Source of the DNA: Bacteroidota bacterium
GTDB lineage: Bacteria; Bacteroidota; Bacteroidia; Chitinophagales; Chitinophagaceae
DNA: 35,579 nt
Assembly: GCA_013285915.1 (NCBI GenBank)
Contig: JABDGS010000033.1
Span: forward strand, 1 to 35,579
Direction: 5' to 3'
The number at the start of each line of letters is the position of its first letter. Position 1 is the first letter of the stretch. The translations under genes were made by a program, and so were the position numbers. Under the pieces are notes generated by a model. It ran no database searches. It saw nothing but the letters and a program-made list of their open reading frames with translations, and was not told the DNA's origin. Shown here in pieces: positions 25,935-35,109 of the stretch.

Positions 25935-26615
25935 ATGGTATTACGATTTAAACAACTAAACAGTTTTTTGCTTTTAGTAACAACTGTTGGCTTAATGGCT
26001 TGTAATAATAAAAAGCCCGGAAATAAGATTGTTACAAGGGATTCGTTAGTGGCAAAAGCATTTAAACCATTAAGCGGCGCAGAATCTTTGCAGGTTGTTC
26101 ATGATATTGATTCAATTGATTACGATTACCTGTTTAAGCGCAAAACAAATATTTGGCTAAGTAAGCTATTAAATAATTCCGGCTTGACGTGGACTAATTT
26201 CAGGCTTACAGATTTTGAGAAGCGAAACAGCGAGGTAGAAAGAGATGACACTTTAAGCAAAAAATTTCTTGACGACTATGCAGGTATATTGGAGTGGTCG
26301 CCCGATAGCAGCTACTTGCTTGACTTAGGCTCGTATAACAGGGAGGTAAAAAAAGACAAAGCCGGTAAAACGCACCTGGAAGTAATCGACTTTGAGAATG
26401 AGATACGTTTATATGATGTTATTGCGAAAAAGTCAAAGCGTTTATTTTTTAATGGCACCGCCTCAAGCACCTGGGATGGCCATTGGGCAGATTCCTCACA
26501 GGTTGCATTGGTAGGGGTATCTGACACAAGTAATAGCCATCATCCTGATACTTTACTTTGGCTTATTGATGTAAAAAATAATTTCTTCAGAACATACAAA
26601 TATAGCAAGCGATAA
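25935..26615 (+). CDS. lipoprotein of unknown function
   Basis: The frame opens at 25872, but the ATG at 25935 gives a proper lipoprotein signal (FLLLVTTVGLMACNN with the L-M-A-C lipobox), so I start there, giving 226 residues. The mature protein is likely anchored in the membrane and faces the periplasm. It has a repeated beta-strand look (DYAGILEWSPDSSYLLDLG, STWDGHWADSSQVALVGVSD) reminiscent of beta-propeller blades, but I cannot name a family. Its stop codon is immediately followed by the paaD start, so the two are presumably co-transcribed. Confidence 0.75.
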   Translation: MVLRFKQLNSFLLLVTTVGLMACNNKKPGNKIVTRDSLVAKAFKPLSGAESLQVVHDIDSIDYDYLFKRKTNIWLSKLLNNSGLTWTNFRLTDFEKRNSEVERDDTLSKKFLDDYAGILEWSPDSSYLLDLGSYNREVKKDKAGKTHLEVIDFENEIRLYDVIAKKSKRLFFNGTASSTWDGHWADSSQVALVGVSDTSNSHHPDTLLWLIDVKNNFFRTYKYSKR

Positions 26616-27122
26616 ATGGCAACGGCAAATGCTATAAAAGAGACTGATGTATGGCAGTTGCTGGAAACAGTAACCGATCCTGAAGTGCCTGTATTATCTG
26701 TTATTGACCTTGGCATTGTTCGCGAAATAAAGATTGTGGATGATGTAACTATTCAGTGCATCGTAACGCCAACGTATTCGGGTTGTCCTGCCACAGATGT
26801 AATAAACATGGGCATACGAATGGCATTACTGGAAGCGGGGTTTAAAAATATTGAGATAAAAACTGCGCTGTCACCTGCATGGACAACCGAATGGATGACG
26901 GAGGCCGGCAGGCAAAAACTTAAAGCTTACGGTATAGCTCCTCCCAATCCCCAACAGGTAGTTTGCACCATTGATGCTTTTCAACAGGATGAAGCGGTGC
27001 AATGCCCCCAATGCAATTCATATCATACTACTTTAATAAGCCGTTTCGGTTCAACAGCATGCAAGGCTTTATATAAATGCGAAGATTGTAAAGAGCCTTT
27101 TGATTATTTTAAATGCCATTAG
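26616..27122 (+). CDS. paaD: phenylacetyl-CoA epoxidase maturation subunit PaaD
   Basis: PaaD is required with PaaABCE for the ring-epoxidation step of phenylacetate breakdown. The N-terminal two thirds is a MIP18/DUF59-type domain (DPEVPVLSVIDLGIVREI, PTYSGCPATDVI). The C-terminal part has paired cysteines (CPQC...CEDC), probably a metal site. The length of 168 residues is normal. It starts at the base after the lipoprotein's stop and ends with a 4-base overlap with the convergent DUF4421 gene. The paaABC and paaE genes are not in this window. Confidence 0.9.
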   Translation: MATANAIKETDVWQLLETVTDPEVPVLSVIDLGIVREIKIVDDVTIQCIVTPTYSGCPATDVINMGIRMALLEAGFKNIEIKTALSPAWTTEWMTEAGRQKLKAYGIAPPNPQQVVCTIDAFQQDEAVQCPQCNSYHTTLISRFGSTACKALYKCEDCKEPFDYFKCH

Positions 27123-28174
27123 TCAAAAGGTAAAAATCTCTTCAGCCAATCCATACTTCGTTTAACAAATTTTGGTGCTGCAATCCGCATGCCGGCATAA
27201 ATACTGGCATTATAAAAGCGTTTCTCCATCTCATCATCTCCATTTGCAATATGCGCATACCTGCGAATGCTGCCGTCAATACCGGCAAAATATTTTCGGT
27301 TGCTCCACCCTATTGAAACCCTTCCTGTATAGCCTATTGAGGCAAATGTTTGCTTTTGCGTTTCCTGCTTATCAGCTTTATCAACCAATGTTGATGAGAT
27401 CATATCAAGCCCTATGCAGGGCCCCGCATTAACACCACAATACCAGTTTTTTGCAAACACAAAATTGGCAGCAAGCGGCAGGCATAAATTCAGGTCCCAG
27501 TTCTTTGTGTATTCGTCCTCGCCTTGTTTTACAGCAGTATCTGCATCTCTCATTCTAAAATAATAAACATATAATGTTGGCAAAAATGAGAAAGCGGTTT
27601 TGAGTTGTTGTTCGCTGCCGCCATCCAGGCTTGCGTACGAAAATCGTTTATTACAGTTATAAACAATGCTGCCTCCCGTTTGCTTTACGCGCATATCGGG
27701 AAATAAAATATAAGGCCTGCCCGGCTGCCACGTTGCATCAAAATCCTTGGTGTTGTACAGGTAAAACCCGGTTACATCGCAATGTTCAAAATCAATGTCA
27801 AACCTGTTAACACTAAGTGCCAGTTCAATATCATCGCGGTTTGTGTTGCCTTTAATATTTTCATTGTTATTAATATCCAAAAACTTTGGCGAAAAGGTGT
27901 ATTTCACAAATAAAAACGAGTATGCAAGGCATATTTCTGTTTCATATATTTCATTGGGGCTAAAAATAAATTTTACATCATCCGCATCCGTCATCCTGTA
28001 TTGCAGGTTGTGTGTGTTATATGTCAGCGTCAGGTTAAGATAATCGTCAAACGAACGTATAAATGCAGAATCGGGCATGGGCTTTACTGTCACTTTTACA
28101 TCCTCGTTTTGGGCAAATAATTCACTGGCACTTGTTAATAAAAAAAGTAAACTAATGTAAAGGCATTTTTGCAT
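27119..28174 (-). CDS. DUF4421-like outer-membrane beta-barrel protein
   Basis: A 351-residue exported protein: the signal peptide (MQKCLYISLLFLLTSASELFAQ) ends at about residue 22. Later segments show the alternating aromatic/hydrophobic pattern of barrel strands (VYYFRMRD, WDLNLCLPLAANFVFAK, GYTGRVSIGWSNRKYFAGIDGSIRRY). The early FDDYLNLTLTYNTHNLQYRM motif matches my memory of DUF4421. Function unknown. It overlaps paaD by 4 bases in convergent orientation and is divergent from paaG. Confidence 0.65.
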   Translation of the reverse strand: MQKCLYISLLFLLTSASELFAQNEDVKVTVKPMPDSAFIRSFDDYLNLTLTYNTHNLQYRMTDADDVKFIFSPNEIYETEICLAYSFLFVKYTFSPKFLDINNNENIKGNTNRDDIELALSVNRFDIDFEHCDVTGFYLYNTKDFDATWQPGRPYILFPDMRVKQTGGSIVYNCNKRFSYASLDGGSEQQLKTAFSFLPTLYVYYFRMRDADTAVKQGEDEYTKNWDLNLCLPLAANFVFAKNWYCGVNAGPCIGLDMISSTLVDKADKQETQKQTFASIGYTGRVSIGWSNRKYFAGIDGSIRRYAHIANGDDEMEKRFYNASIYAGMRIAAPKFVKRSMDWLKRFLPFD

Positions 28175-28198
28175 TCTGTAAATTGTGCAGCTATTGTT

Positions 28199-28206
28199 TA
28201 GCTTTG
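28199..28206 (+). promoter_or_regulatory. candidate -7 element (TAGCTTTG) for paaG
   Basis: TAGCTTTG matches TAnnTTTG exactly and lies 22 bases before the ATG at 28229. The -33 part is not clear. Confidence 0.4.
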
Positions 28207-28228
28207 TACCGCACTTTAAATTTACAAC

Positions 28229-29005
28229 ATGTCTGCCATTTTATTTGCCATAGAAAACGGTATTGCCTGTATTACTTTAAACAGGCCAGCGAAACTTAAC
28301 TCGTTTAACCGCGAAATGGCCTTTTTGTTTCAGCAAAAGCTTGATGAATGCGCCAGCCTGCATGAAGTACGTTGTGTTTATATAACAGGCGCGGGCAAAG
28401 GTTTTAGCGCCGGGCAAGACCTTGAAGAAGTTACCGGCCCCAGCGGGCTTGGTATGCAAAATATGATAAGTGAGCATTATAACCCCATTATAACCCGCAT
28501 ACGTAATTTGCCAAAGCCTGTAATAGCCGCTGTTAATGGCGTTGCCGCCGGTGCAGGAGCTAATATTGCCCTGGGGTGTGACATTGTAATTGCAGCGCAA
28601 TCAGCATCGTTTATACAGGCGTTTAGTAAAATAGGCTTGATACCCGATAGTGGCGGTACATTTACGTTGCCGCGTTTGATTGGGTGGCAAAAAGCCAGTG
28701 CAATAATGATGCTGGGGGACAAGATACCCGCGGCTGATGCCGAAAAAATGGGGATGATCTATAAAGTGTTTGAGGATGAGGTATTTGCTGAAGCAAGCAA
28801 AGCCATAGCAATAACATTGGCAAATATGCCCACTAAAGGGTTGGCATTAACAAAGCACGCATTAAATTACTCCGCTGTAAATAACCTGGAGGCGCAACTG
28901 TTACTGGAAGATGAGCTGCAGCAAAAAGCAGCATCTACTCATGATTTTAAAGAAGGCGTACAGGCGTTTATGGAAAAAAGGCAGCCAAAGTTTAAAGGGG
29001 AATAG
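28229..29005 (+). CDS. paaG: enoyl-CoA hydratase/isomerase-family protein, probable PaaG
   Basis: Probably isomerises the ring epoxide of phenylacetyl-CoA to oxepin-CoA, the step after the epoxidase. The crotonase fold is clear: ITLNRPAKLNSFN at the start, the CoA-binding/oxyanion segment KGFSAGQDL, and AAVNGVAAGAGANIAL. LIPDSGGTF contains the Asp typical of PaaG-type isomerases in place of the usual hydratase Glu. The length of 258 residues is standard. It lies with paaD and paaI, which supports a phenylacetate role, though they are not adjacent to one another. Confidence 0.87.
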   Translation: MSAILFAIENGIACITLNRPAKLNSFNREMAFLFQQKLDECASLHEVRCVYITGAGKGFSAGQDLEEVTGPSGLGMQNMISEHYNPIITRIRNLPKPVIAAVNGVAAGAGANIALGCDIVIAAQSASFIQAFSKIGLIPDSGGTFTLPRLIGWQKASAIMMLGDKIPAADAEKMGMIYKVFEDEVFAEASKAIAITLANMPTKGLALTKHALNYSAVNNLEAQLLLEDELQQKAASTHDFKEGVQAFMEKRQPKFKGE

Positions 29006-29249
29006 GGCCAGGATGTTTTATTATTATGTTAAATGAAAGTGAGTTCGGATTTAGAAGCTCTGCCATGTATGTTGCCCCACAGGGGCAAAAGCTTTGTAGT
29101 AAGGTGAAAGAAAAAACCTTTACCACACCGTAGGTGTGGAAAGCCATACACGGAACAACTAAGTGCGGCGAAGTTAATTTTGCATTTTTCCAGAAGTTGC
29201 GTAAAATCAAAATACCAGGTAAAATTTAATTAACGTTAATTGGTTGCAC
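29006..29249. repeat. intergenic region with two 7-bp hairpins before paaI
   Basis: TTGCCCC/GGGGCAA (29072-29078 and 29082-29088, loop ACA) and CCACACC/GGTGTGG (29123-29129 and 29133-29139, loop GTA) are perfect small hairpins spaced about 45 bases apart. They look like a dispersed repeat unit rather than terminators, since no T-run follows. Confidence 0.7.
29175..29182 (+). promoter_or_regulatory. candidate -7 element (TAATTTTG) for paaI
   Basis: An exact TAnnTTTG match 67 bases before the ATG at 29250. A -33 box is not obvious. Confidence 0.3.
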
Positions 29250-29675
29250 ATGAAAGCAGATGATGAAAAAGCTGTAGAATCTGTTAGCCGGATGCTTGAA
29301 AAAGATTTTTTTAGCCAATGGCTTGGTGTAACAATTATTGAAATAAAAGCCGGCTACAGCAAAATTAAGATGAAGATGCGGCGCGAAATGCTGAACGGCT
29401 TTGGCATTGCACACGGCGGCATTGCATTCGCGTTTGCAGATAGCGCTTTTGCATTTGCATGTAACAGCGATGGCCGCACAACGCTGGCGCTTGATGCAAA
29501 TATTTCATTTACAAAAGCAGTAAAGGAAAATGATGTACTAACCGCAGAAGCAAGGCAGGTTAATAAAACAAGCCGTACTGGCGTATATCTTGTTGAAGTG
29601 AAAAATGAGAGCGGCCAATTGGTTGCATTGTTTAAAGGAATATGCTATACGCCGGCAAATAATGATTATAAGTAA
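29250..29675 (+). CDS. paaI: PaaI-type hotdog thioesterase
   Basis: Hydrolyses ring-hydroxylated phenylacetyl-CoA thioesters, freeing CoA if the pathway stalls. The 141-residue protein has the hotdog signature LNGFGIAHGGIAFAFADSAFAFA, with the HGG motif and the Asp of ADSAFAF where PaaI enzymes place their catalytic residue. The open frame begins two codons upstream at a TTG; the ATG at 29250 is preferred. It lies on the same strand as paaG 244 bases upstream. Confidence 0.87.
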   Translation: MKADDEKAVESVSRMLEKDFFSQWLGVTIIEIKAGYSKIKMKMRREMLNGFGIAHGGIAFAFADSAFAFACNSDGRTTLALDANISFTKAVKENDVLTAEARQVNKTSRTGVYLVEVKNESGQLVALFKGICYTPANNDYK

Positions 29676-29830
29676 ATGCAAGCCACAGAGCTAAAAGAGT
29701 TTTTTTGCGTAGCCGCACGGAGTTTCTTGCTCACTTTGCGTTCCTTACTTTGCGGCCTTTGTGGTTAACACTTCTCTTTAATTTAACCACGCCAATTTCA
29801 ATCCCCAAAATAATATCAGCAAACCGAATA
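29676..29830. repeat. CACAGAG...CTTTGTGG-type intergenic repeat
   Basis: CCACAGAG at about 29683 and CCTTTGTGG near 29758 are near-complementary and enclose a stretch rich in TTTGCGTTCCTTACTTTGCGG. I recognise this style as a dispersed repeat common in Bacteroidota genomes. No gene is present here. Confidence 0.45.
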
Positions 29831-30967
29831 TTATCTTCTTCCTGCTTTTACGGCAGTCAATACATTCATCACCGTGTCATACACAGGCTTGGGTGCATAA
29901 TTATCATCAAATAACAGCGGCCAGTCTTTTCTTCTGTACGTGTGCCTTATCCAGCTGTCTGCATCACCTACGTTCCATGTGGTAATGCCGTATTGCTGCT
30001 TTTTGGGTATAAGCGTAGCGTATTGGTGAACAACAAATGCAAACATGCCCGCCTGCCTGTTTTGCAAATCGGTTGAGTACGTAATGGCCGTATCACTTTT
30101 AGGATTAACACTTATATCCAATTCTGCAATATGCACCTGCAGGCCTGTTGCAGCAAACTGTCTCATAGCTTCGGTAATACCAGCTTGCGGTGTGTTTATA
30201 TTGATATGCATTTGAAGGCCGAGGCCATTTATAGGTATATGACGGTGCTTAAAATCTTTCACCATGTTTATAATTGCCTGCAGTTTGGCGGGGGATATTT
30301 CCTCGTTATAATCATTGTAAAATAATAAGGCATTTGGGTCTGCTTCATGGGCGTATTCAAAGGCACGCGCAATATAGTCCTTGCCCAGGTGCCTTGCCCA
30401 GATGCACCCGTCATCGTTATTGTCAGCCGGGTTGGTATCTTCCACCCTTAATGTGCCATCCTCATGAAAAGCCTCATTCACCACATCCCACGACTCTATC
30501 TTGCCCTTATAGTGTGCCACCACGGTTTGAATGTGTGTCTTAAAAAGCTGCTCCCAGGCTAATGAATCGCCATTAAAACTTCTAAGCCACGCGGGGTTGT
30601 ATTGATACCAGCACAGGTTATGCCCGTGAAATCTTTTGTTATGGTCCTGTGCAAAAGCAACCAGTATATCACCTTTGGTAAAATCAAACCTGTCCGCAAC
30701 CGGGTGTACGCCTGCCCACTTTAATACATTCTCCGCGGTAATGCTGTTAAACTCTGTTTCAACAACATGCCTGTAAGCCGGGTTATGTTGTAACAGCCCT
30801 GGGTCAATTGCAGCACCTATGGGGAAGGGTGAGGTGCTTTGCAGCGTGCGCTGCGTTTGCCGGCTACCACCTGCCGCCGCTATAATAAAAAGTGCAGCAA
30901 ACAAAAGGCTTAGTTTGGTGGCGGTAAATAAGCTGCGCTTTATGCCTGCATATTTAAATTTGCCCAT
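29831..30967 (-). CDS. exported GH10 endo-1,4-beta-xylanase (atypical active site)
   Basis: Cuts internal beta-1,4 bonds in xylan by a retaining mechanism. The 378-residue protein has an N-terminal membrane/signal segment (about residues 14-33). The acid/base Glu165 is in SWDVVNEAF and the nucleophile Glu283 in HIAELDI, both in the expected order, with AENVLKW in the first barrel strand. The usual WHSQ-type segment reads HNLCWYQYNPAW, so the conserved His is replaced by Tyr121. This may alter subsite -1 contacts. Likely periplasmic or surface-bound. Convergent with paaI. Confidence 0.92.
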   Translation of the reverse strand: MGKFKYAGIKRSLFTATKLSLLFAALFIIAAAGGSRQTQRTLQSTSPFPIGAAIDPGLLQHNPAYRHVVETEFNSITAENVLKWAGVHPVADRFDFTKGDILVAFAQDHNKRFHGHNLCWYQYNPAWLRSFNGDSLAWEQLFKTHIQTVVAHYKGKIESWDVVNEAFHEDGTLRVEDTNPADNNDDGCIWARHLGKDYIARAFEYAHEADPNALLFYNDYNEEISPAKLQAIINMVKDFKHRHIPINGLGLQMHININTPQAGITEAMRQFAATGLQVHIAELDISVNPKSDTAITYSTDLQNRQAGMFAFVVHQYATLIPKKQQYGITTWNVGDADSWIRHTYRRKDWPLLFDDNYAPKPVYDTVMNVLTAVKAGRR

Positions 30968-31070
30968 AACATTTGTTGTTATTGCAAGCTAATCTATTTT
31001 TTACCGATAATTATTTTGTGGGCACTGGCTAACTTAAACGGCAATCTAAAATCCGTAATCTGCAATATTG

Positions 31071-33002
31071 CTAAAGTTTCCCGTTCTTTATTTCCTCTAC
31101 TATACCTGGGTCTAACAATGTGGTTGTGTCGCCCAGGTTTGCGGTTTCACCTTCTGCTATTTTGCGCAGTATGCGGCGCATAATTTTACCGCTGCGTGTT
31201 TTAGGCAGGCCACTTACAAATTGTATTTTGTCGGGCTTGGCGATAGCGCCAATAATGCGTGTAACAGTTTGCAGAATGTCTTTCCTCGTTAACGTTTCAT
31301 CGCCGTGTGTGCCGTTGTAAATAACATAAGCATATATGCCCTGGCCCTTAATATCATGCGGGTAACCTACCACGGCGCTTTCTACCACACCGGCGTGCAT
31401 GTTTATGGCGTTTTCTACCTCGGCAGTGCCAATGCGGTGGCCGCTAACATTCAGTACATCGTCCACACGGCCGGTAATACGGTAGTTGCCATCTGCATCG
31501 CGCAAAGCGCCATCACCCGTAAAATATAAATTGGGGTAGGTGCTGAAATAGTTTTTGCGGCAACGCTCATGGTCGCCGTATGTTGTACGGATGGTTGAGG
31601 GCCACGGCGCTTTTATACAAAGGTTGCCTGAAATAATGCCATGTTCATCTGCGGCGTCATCGGGTATTTCATGCCCATTTTCATCTACCAGTAATGGCTG
31701 CACGCCCGGCATGGGTAATGTTGCCCAGCTTGGCTTGGCCGGTGTAATACCTGCAAGGTTTGATATTAGCACACCGCCTGTTTCGGTTTGCCACCAGGTA
31801 TCAACAATGGGGCATTTACGTTTGCCAATATGCTCATCATACCAATGCCATGCTTCTTCATTTATTGGTTCGCCAACCGTGCCCAGTATTCTTAATGAAT
31901 CAAGCTTTTTACCCTGCAAGGGGCCAAGGCCAAAGCCCATAAGGCTGCGTATGGCTGTTGGGGCAGTGTACAGTATGTTTACTTTGTATTTGTCTATAAT
32001 ATCCCAAAAGCGGCCAGCATCAGGCCATGTGGGCACGCCTTCAAACATAAGTGATGTGCCACCTGCGCTTAAAGGGCCGTACACAATGTAGCTGTGGCCG
32101 GTTATCCAGCCAATATCAGCCGTGCAAAAATGTATTTCGCCGGGCTGGTAATTAAACACGTTTACAAATGTGTAGTTGGTGTATATCATATAGCCTGCAC
32201 ATGCGTGCACTACGCCTTTAGGCTTGCCGGTTGAACCAGATGTGTACAAAATAAACAACGGGTCTTCTGCATCCATTTCTTCGGCAGGGCAATCAGTCAT
32301 ACCCAGGGTTTCCACTTTTTTTATCTCATCTTCCCACCACACATCACGGCCTTTTATCATACTCACTGCCGTTCTTGTACGGGTTGCAACAATTACGCGC
32401 TTTACAGTTCTGTTACCAATAAGGGCGTCATCAATCACACTCTTTAATGGAATATCTTTTGCCCCACGATACGCACCATCGCAGGTAATAATGTATTCAG
32501 CCTGTGCATCATACAACCGGTCTGCAATGCTTTGGGCGCTAAACCCGCCAAAAACCACACTATGTATGGCGCCAATTCGGGCGCAGGCAAGTACCGCAAT
32601 AGCAAGTTCGGGTATCATGCCCATGTAAATACACACGCGGTCTCCCTTTTTAACGCCGTTGTTTTTTAGCACATTGGCAAACTGGCAAACTTTTAAATAC
32701 AAATCCTTATAAGTAATAACGCGGTGGTGTTCTTCGGGGTCGTTAGGCTCCCATATAATGGCAGGGCGGTTGCCCGCATCGTCAAGGTGGCGGTCCAGGC
32801 AATTTTCAGTTATATTAAGCTTCGCACCTTTAAACCATTCAATTTTGGGTTCGGTAAAATTCCAGTTAAGCACGCTGCCCCACCGCCTGCGCCAATGAAA
32901 ATGGCTGGCAATATCTGCCCAAAAACCTTCCGGATTTTTTACACTTTGCTCGTATGCTTCTTTGTAACCTTCAAAAGATTTGATTTGATAAGGATATGAC
33001 AT
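31071..33002 (-). CDS. acs: acetyl-CoA synthetase
   Basis: Converts acetate, ATP and CoA to acetyl-CoA. Start chosen at the ATG at 33002 (MSYPYQIKSFEGY), giving 643 residues, the family norm; the open frame extends 42 residues further upstream but that part is not conserved-looking. Signatures include LYTSGSTGKPKG, DTWWQTETGG and TGDGALRD. The PKTRSGKIMRRILRK motif contains the Lys that is acetylated by regulatory acetyltransferases in other bacteria. It stands alone on the reverse strand, with the glycosyltransferase gene upstream. Confidence 0.97.
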   Translation of the reverse strand: MSYPYQIKSFEGYKEAYEQSVKNPEGFWADIASHFHWRRRWGSVLNWNFTEPKIEWFKGAKLNITENCLDRHLDDAGNRPAIIWEPNDPEEHHRVITYKDLYLKVCQFANVLKNNGVKKGDRVCIYMGMIPELAIAVLACARIGAIHSVVFGGFSAQSIADRLYDAQAEYIITCDGAYRGAKDIPLKSVIDDALIGNRTVKRVIVATRTRTAVSMIKGRDVWWEDEIKKVETLGMTDCPAEEMDAEDPLFILYTSGSTGKPKGVVHACAGYMIYTNYTFVNVFNYQPGEIHFCTADIGWITGHSYIVYGPLSAGGTSLMFEGVPTWPDAGRFWDIIDKYKVNILYTAPTAIRSLMGFGLGPLQGKKLDSLRILGTVGEPINEEAWHWYDEHIGKRKCPIVDTWWQTETGGVLISNLAGITPAKPSWATLPMPGVQPLLVDENGHEIPDDAADEHGIISGNLCIKAPWPSTIRTTYGDHERCRKNYFSTYPNLYFTGDGALRDADGNYRITGRVDDVLNVSGHRIGTAEVENAINMHAGVVESAVVGYPHDIKGQGIYAYVIYNGTHGDETLTRKDILQTVTRIIGAIAKPDKIQFVSGLPKTRSGKIMRRILRKIAEGETANLGDTTTLLDPGIVEEIKNGKL

Positions 33003-33169
33003 AACAACCTGTTGTTTAAGCGGGGGTAAATGTACGGCAAGTGGGGGAGAAATTACGTGAGAAAAATCAATTTGTGTGGCACCTGATATGTCTGAACAAT
33101 GAATTGCCAAACTTTTGAAACGACACAAAATGTAAGATGTAAAGTTAACACATAGTGGTGAATACCCTG

Positions 33170-34213
33170 TTAAACCAGGCTTTCCAGTTTGTGCAATTCT
33201 GTTGCAGCTATAGCGTCCGGTTTTAGCTGCCTCGCTGTATCTACCGCCTGCTGTATAATTTGGTAGGTTGAGTGAGTAAGTGTAAGCGCTTTAGGGTGCA
33301 CACCATTTAGCCATTGCTCAACTTTGGTGCTAAATCCATCATCCATGTTATCTACAATAGGTACATTAAAACGTTGCAGCGCTGCAGCATTGCAAAACTG
33401 CTCATACTGGCCGCGTATGGGCAGGCATAATAATTTCTTACCCATGTACAATATTTCGGCAGGTGTTTCAAAGCCCGCACCGGTTATCATGCCATGGCAA
33501 TTTATCATGCTTTCATTAAAGGCTTTGTTGCTTACCGGTATAAATGTAATATTGCCGTCAACAACTTTGTGCTGTACCTTTTTACTAAACACTTCAAACC
33601 TTATATCCCTTATCTTTTTTAGATGTACAGCTACCAGTTCATCGCTGTAGTGTGAAAGATATACTGTTATATGCCCTTTATCAGCGGGGGTTGCTTCAAG
33701 TATATCGTGCTTTATAATAGGGTTAAAAATAAAATCGTCATAACGCTCAAAATGCAGCCCCACATACGCTGTAGCAGTTGCATAGTTTCTTAATATGGTT
33801 TCACCCAGCCAGTCGCGTTTCGCACTTAAGGGTGTATTTTTTGAACTAAAGCTTGCCTGGTGCCCAAAATTTACACTCTTTACGCCTTTAATTCTGCATG
33901 CCAGCGATGTTATGCTTTCAAAATCGTTCAGCACAATATCATAGTTTTCAACCGGCAGGTTTTTAGCTTCTTTCCACATGCGTAAAAAGCTAAATTCCTT
34001 GTATATTTTTTTGTAATCAAGCCTGCCACGGTTGCCGTAAAACAAGCTAACACCCCGGCTGCGGTATTTAATGGGCAGGTTAAAGGTTAGGTTGCTGTTA
34101 CTGCCACTTAAAAATACATCTACGTCACCATACTGCTTCAAGTACGGCATAATTTCGCCTGCACGGGCAATGTGCCCGTTACCTGTTGCCTGTATGCTGT
34201 ATAATATCTTCAT
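33170..34213 (-). CDS. glycosyltransferase-like protein (GT-B fold)
   Basis: A 347-residue protein with a Rossmann start MKILYSIQATGNGHIAR and a C-terminal segment MITGAGFETPAEILYMGKKLLCLP followed by GQYEQFCNAAAL. Both are typical of GT-B sugar transferases such as the MurG/GT28-like group, where the second segment binds the nucleotide sugar. The acceptor is unknown. It starts 5 bases after the LpxH-like gene ends, so the two are probably co-transcribed. That pairing hints at a role in lipid or envelope glycan building. Confidence 0.8.
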   Translation of the reverse strand: MKILYSIQATGNGHIARAGEIMPYLKQYGDVDVFLSGSNSNLTFNLPIKYRSRGVSLFYGNRGRLDYKKIYKEFSFLRMWKEAKNLPVENYDIVLNDFESITSLACRIKGVKSVNFGHQASFSSKNTPLSAKRDWLGETILRNYATATAYVGLHFERYDDFIFNPIIKHDILEATPADKGHITVYLSHYSDELVAVHLKKIRDIRFEVFSKKVQHKVVDGNITFIPVSNKAFNESMINCHGMITGAGFETPAEILYMGKKLLCLPIRGQYEQFCNAAALQRFNVPIVDNMDDGFSTKVEQWLNGVHPKALTLTHSTYQIIQQAVDTARQLKPDAIAATELHKLESLV

Positions 34214-34218
34214 ATATT

Positions 34219-35109
34219 TTAAGCGCCGGCTACTTTTTTAAGCAGCGTTGCCAACGGCATTCTTTTACCGCCTTTTAAGGCATTAAACATCAATACCTCA
34301 TCTGTTACAACGTTAAGCTGAGGCAGCTTTTTACGTATTTCTTCAGCTGGTGTGGCTGCAAATTGCTTCTCGTCATATTGATATATCGTCCACTCACTGT
34401 TATTGTATTCCAGGCTGGTAAGGTTCTCAATCCAGTCACCGCTGTTTAAGTAAGTAACACTGCCGTTTTTTGTCTCAATTACCCTTTTTTGCGGTTGGTG
34501 TATGTGGCCGCATATAACGTAATCGTATTTTTTTTCAATGGCCAGTTCTGCTGCCGTTTGTTCAAAATCGCCGATCCATGCAACCGCTTTTTTAACACTG
34601 TTCTTAACCTTTTTACTAAAGCTCATCTTCTCTTTACCTATAGCCCTAAGGCACCAGTTAATAAAACTATTAATTAGTATCAGCAGGTCGTAACCATGGC
34701 CGCCAAGTTTGGCAAGCAGTTTTGCGCTGCCCTTTGTTGTTGCATCAAACACATCACCATGAAAAATCCATGTCATCTTACCGTTTATCTCCATTACCAT
34801 CTTATCCGTCAACTGAAAATTGCCTATTTGTATATCGCTGTAGCGGCGCAGCATTTCATCATGGTTACCTGTAATATAAATAACCCGGCTACCTTTGCTC
34901 AGCAGGCTCATAATTTCTTTAATAACCTGCATGTGTGCTACGGGAAAATATCTTTTGCTAAACTGCCAGCCGTCAATAATGTCGCCGTTTAAAACAAGCA
35001 CCTGTGGCTGTATACTTCTTAAGTATTGCACTATTTCTTTGGCATGGCACCCGTATGTACCCAGGTGTAAGTCACTCATCACTACTACATCAACTTTTCT
35101 GCGTTCCAT
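34219..35109 (-). CDS. LpxH-like UDP-2,3-diacylglucosamine diphosphatase / metallophosphoesterase
   Basis: A 296-residue calcineurin-like phosphoesterase. The metal-binding motifs are in order: VMSDLHLG, LNGDIIDGW, YITGNHDE, FHGDVFD, ICGHIHQP. LpxH-type enzymes cleave UDP-2,3-diacylglucosamine to lipid X in lipid A synthesis, and the GDIIDGW version plus the CGHIHQP end support that placement. It is longer than classical LpxH (about 240), with a C-terminal extension of ~50 residues of unknown role. First gene of a two-gene unit with the glycosyltransferase. Confidence 0.83.
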   Translation of the reverse strand: MERRKVDVVVMSDLHLGTYGCHAKEIVQYLRSIQPQVLVLNGDIIDGWQFSKRYFPVAHMQVIKEIMSLLSKGSRVIYITGNHDEMLRRYSDIQIGNFQLTDKMVMEINGKMTWIFHGDVFDATTKGSAKLLAKLGGHGYDLLILINSFINWCLRAIGKEKMSFSKKVKNSVKKAVAWIGDFEQTAAELAIEKKYDYVICGHIHQPQKRVIETKNGSVTYLNSGDWIENLTSLEYNNSEWTIYQYDEKQFAATPAEEIRKKLPQLNVVTDEVLMFNALKGGKRMPLATLLKKVAGA

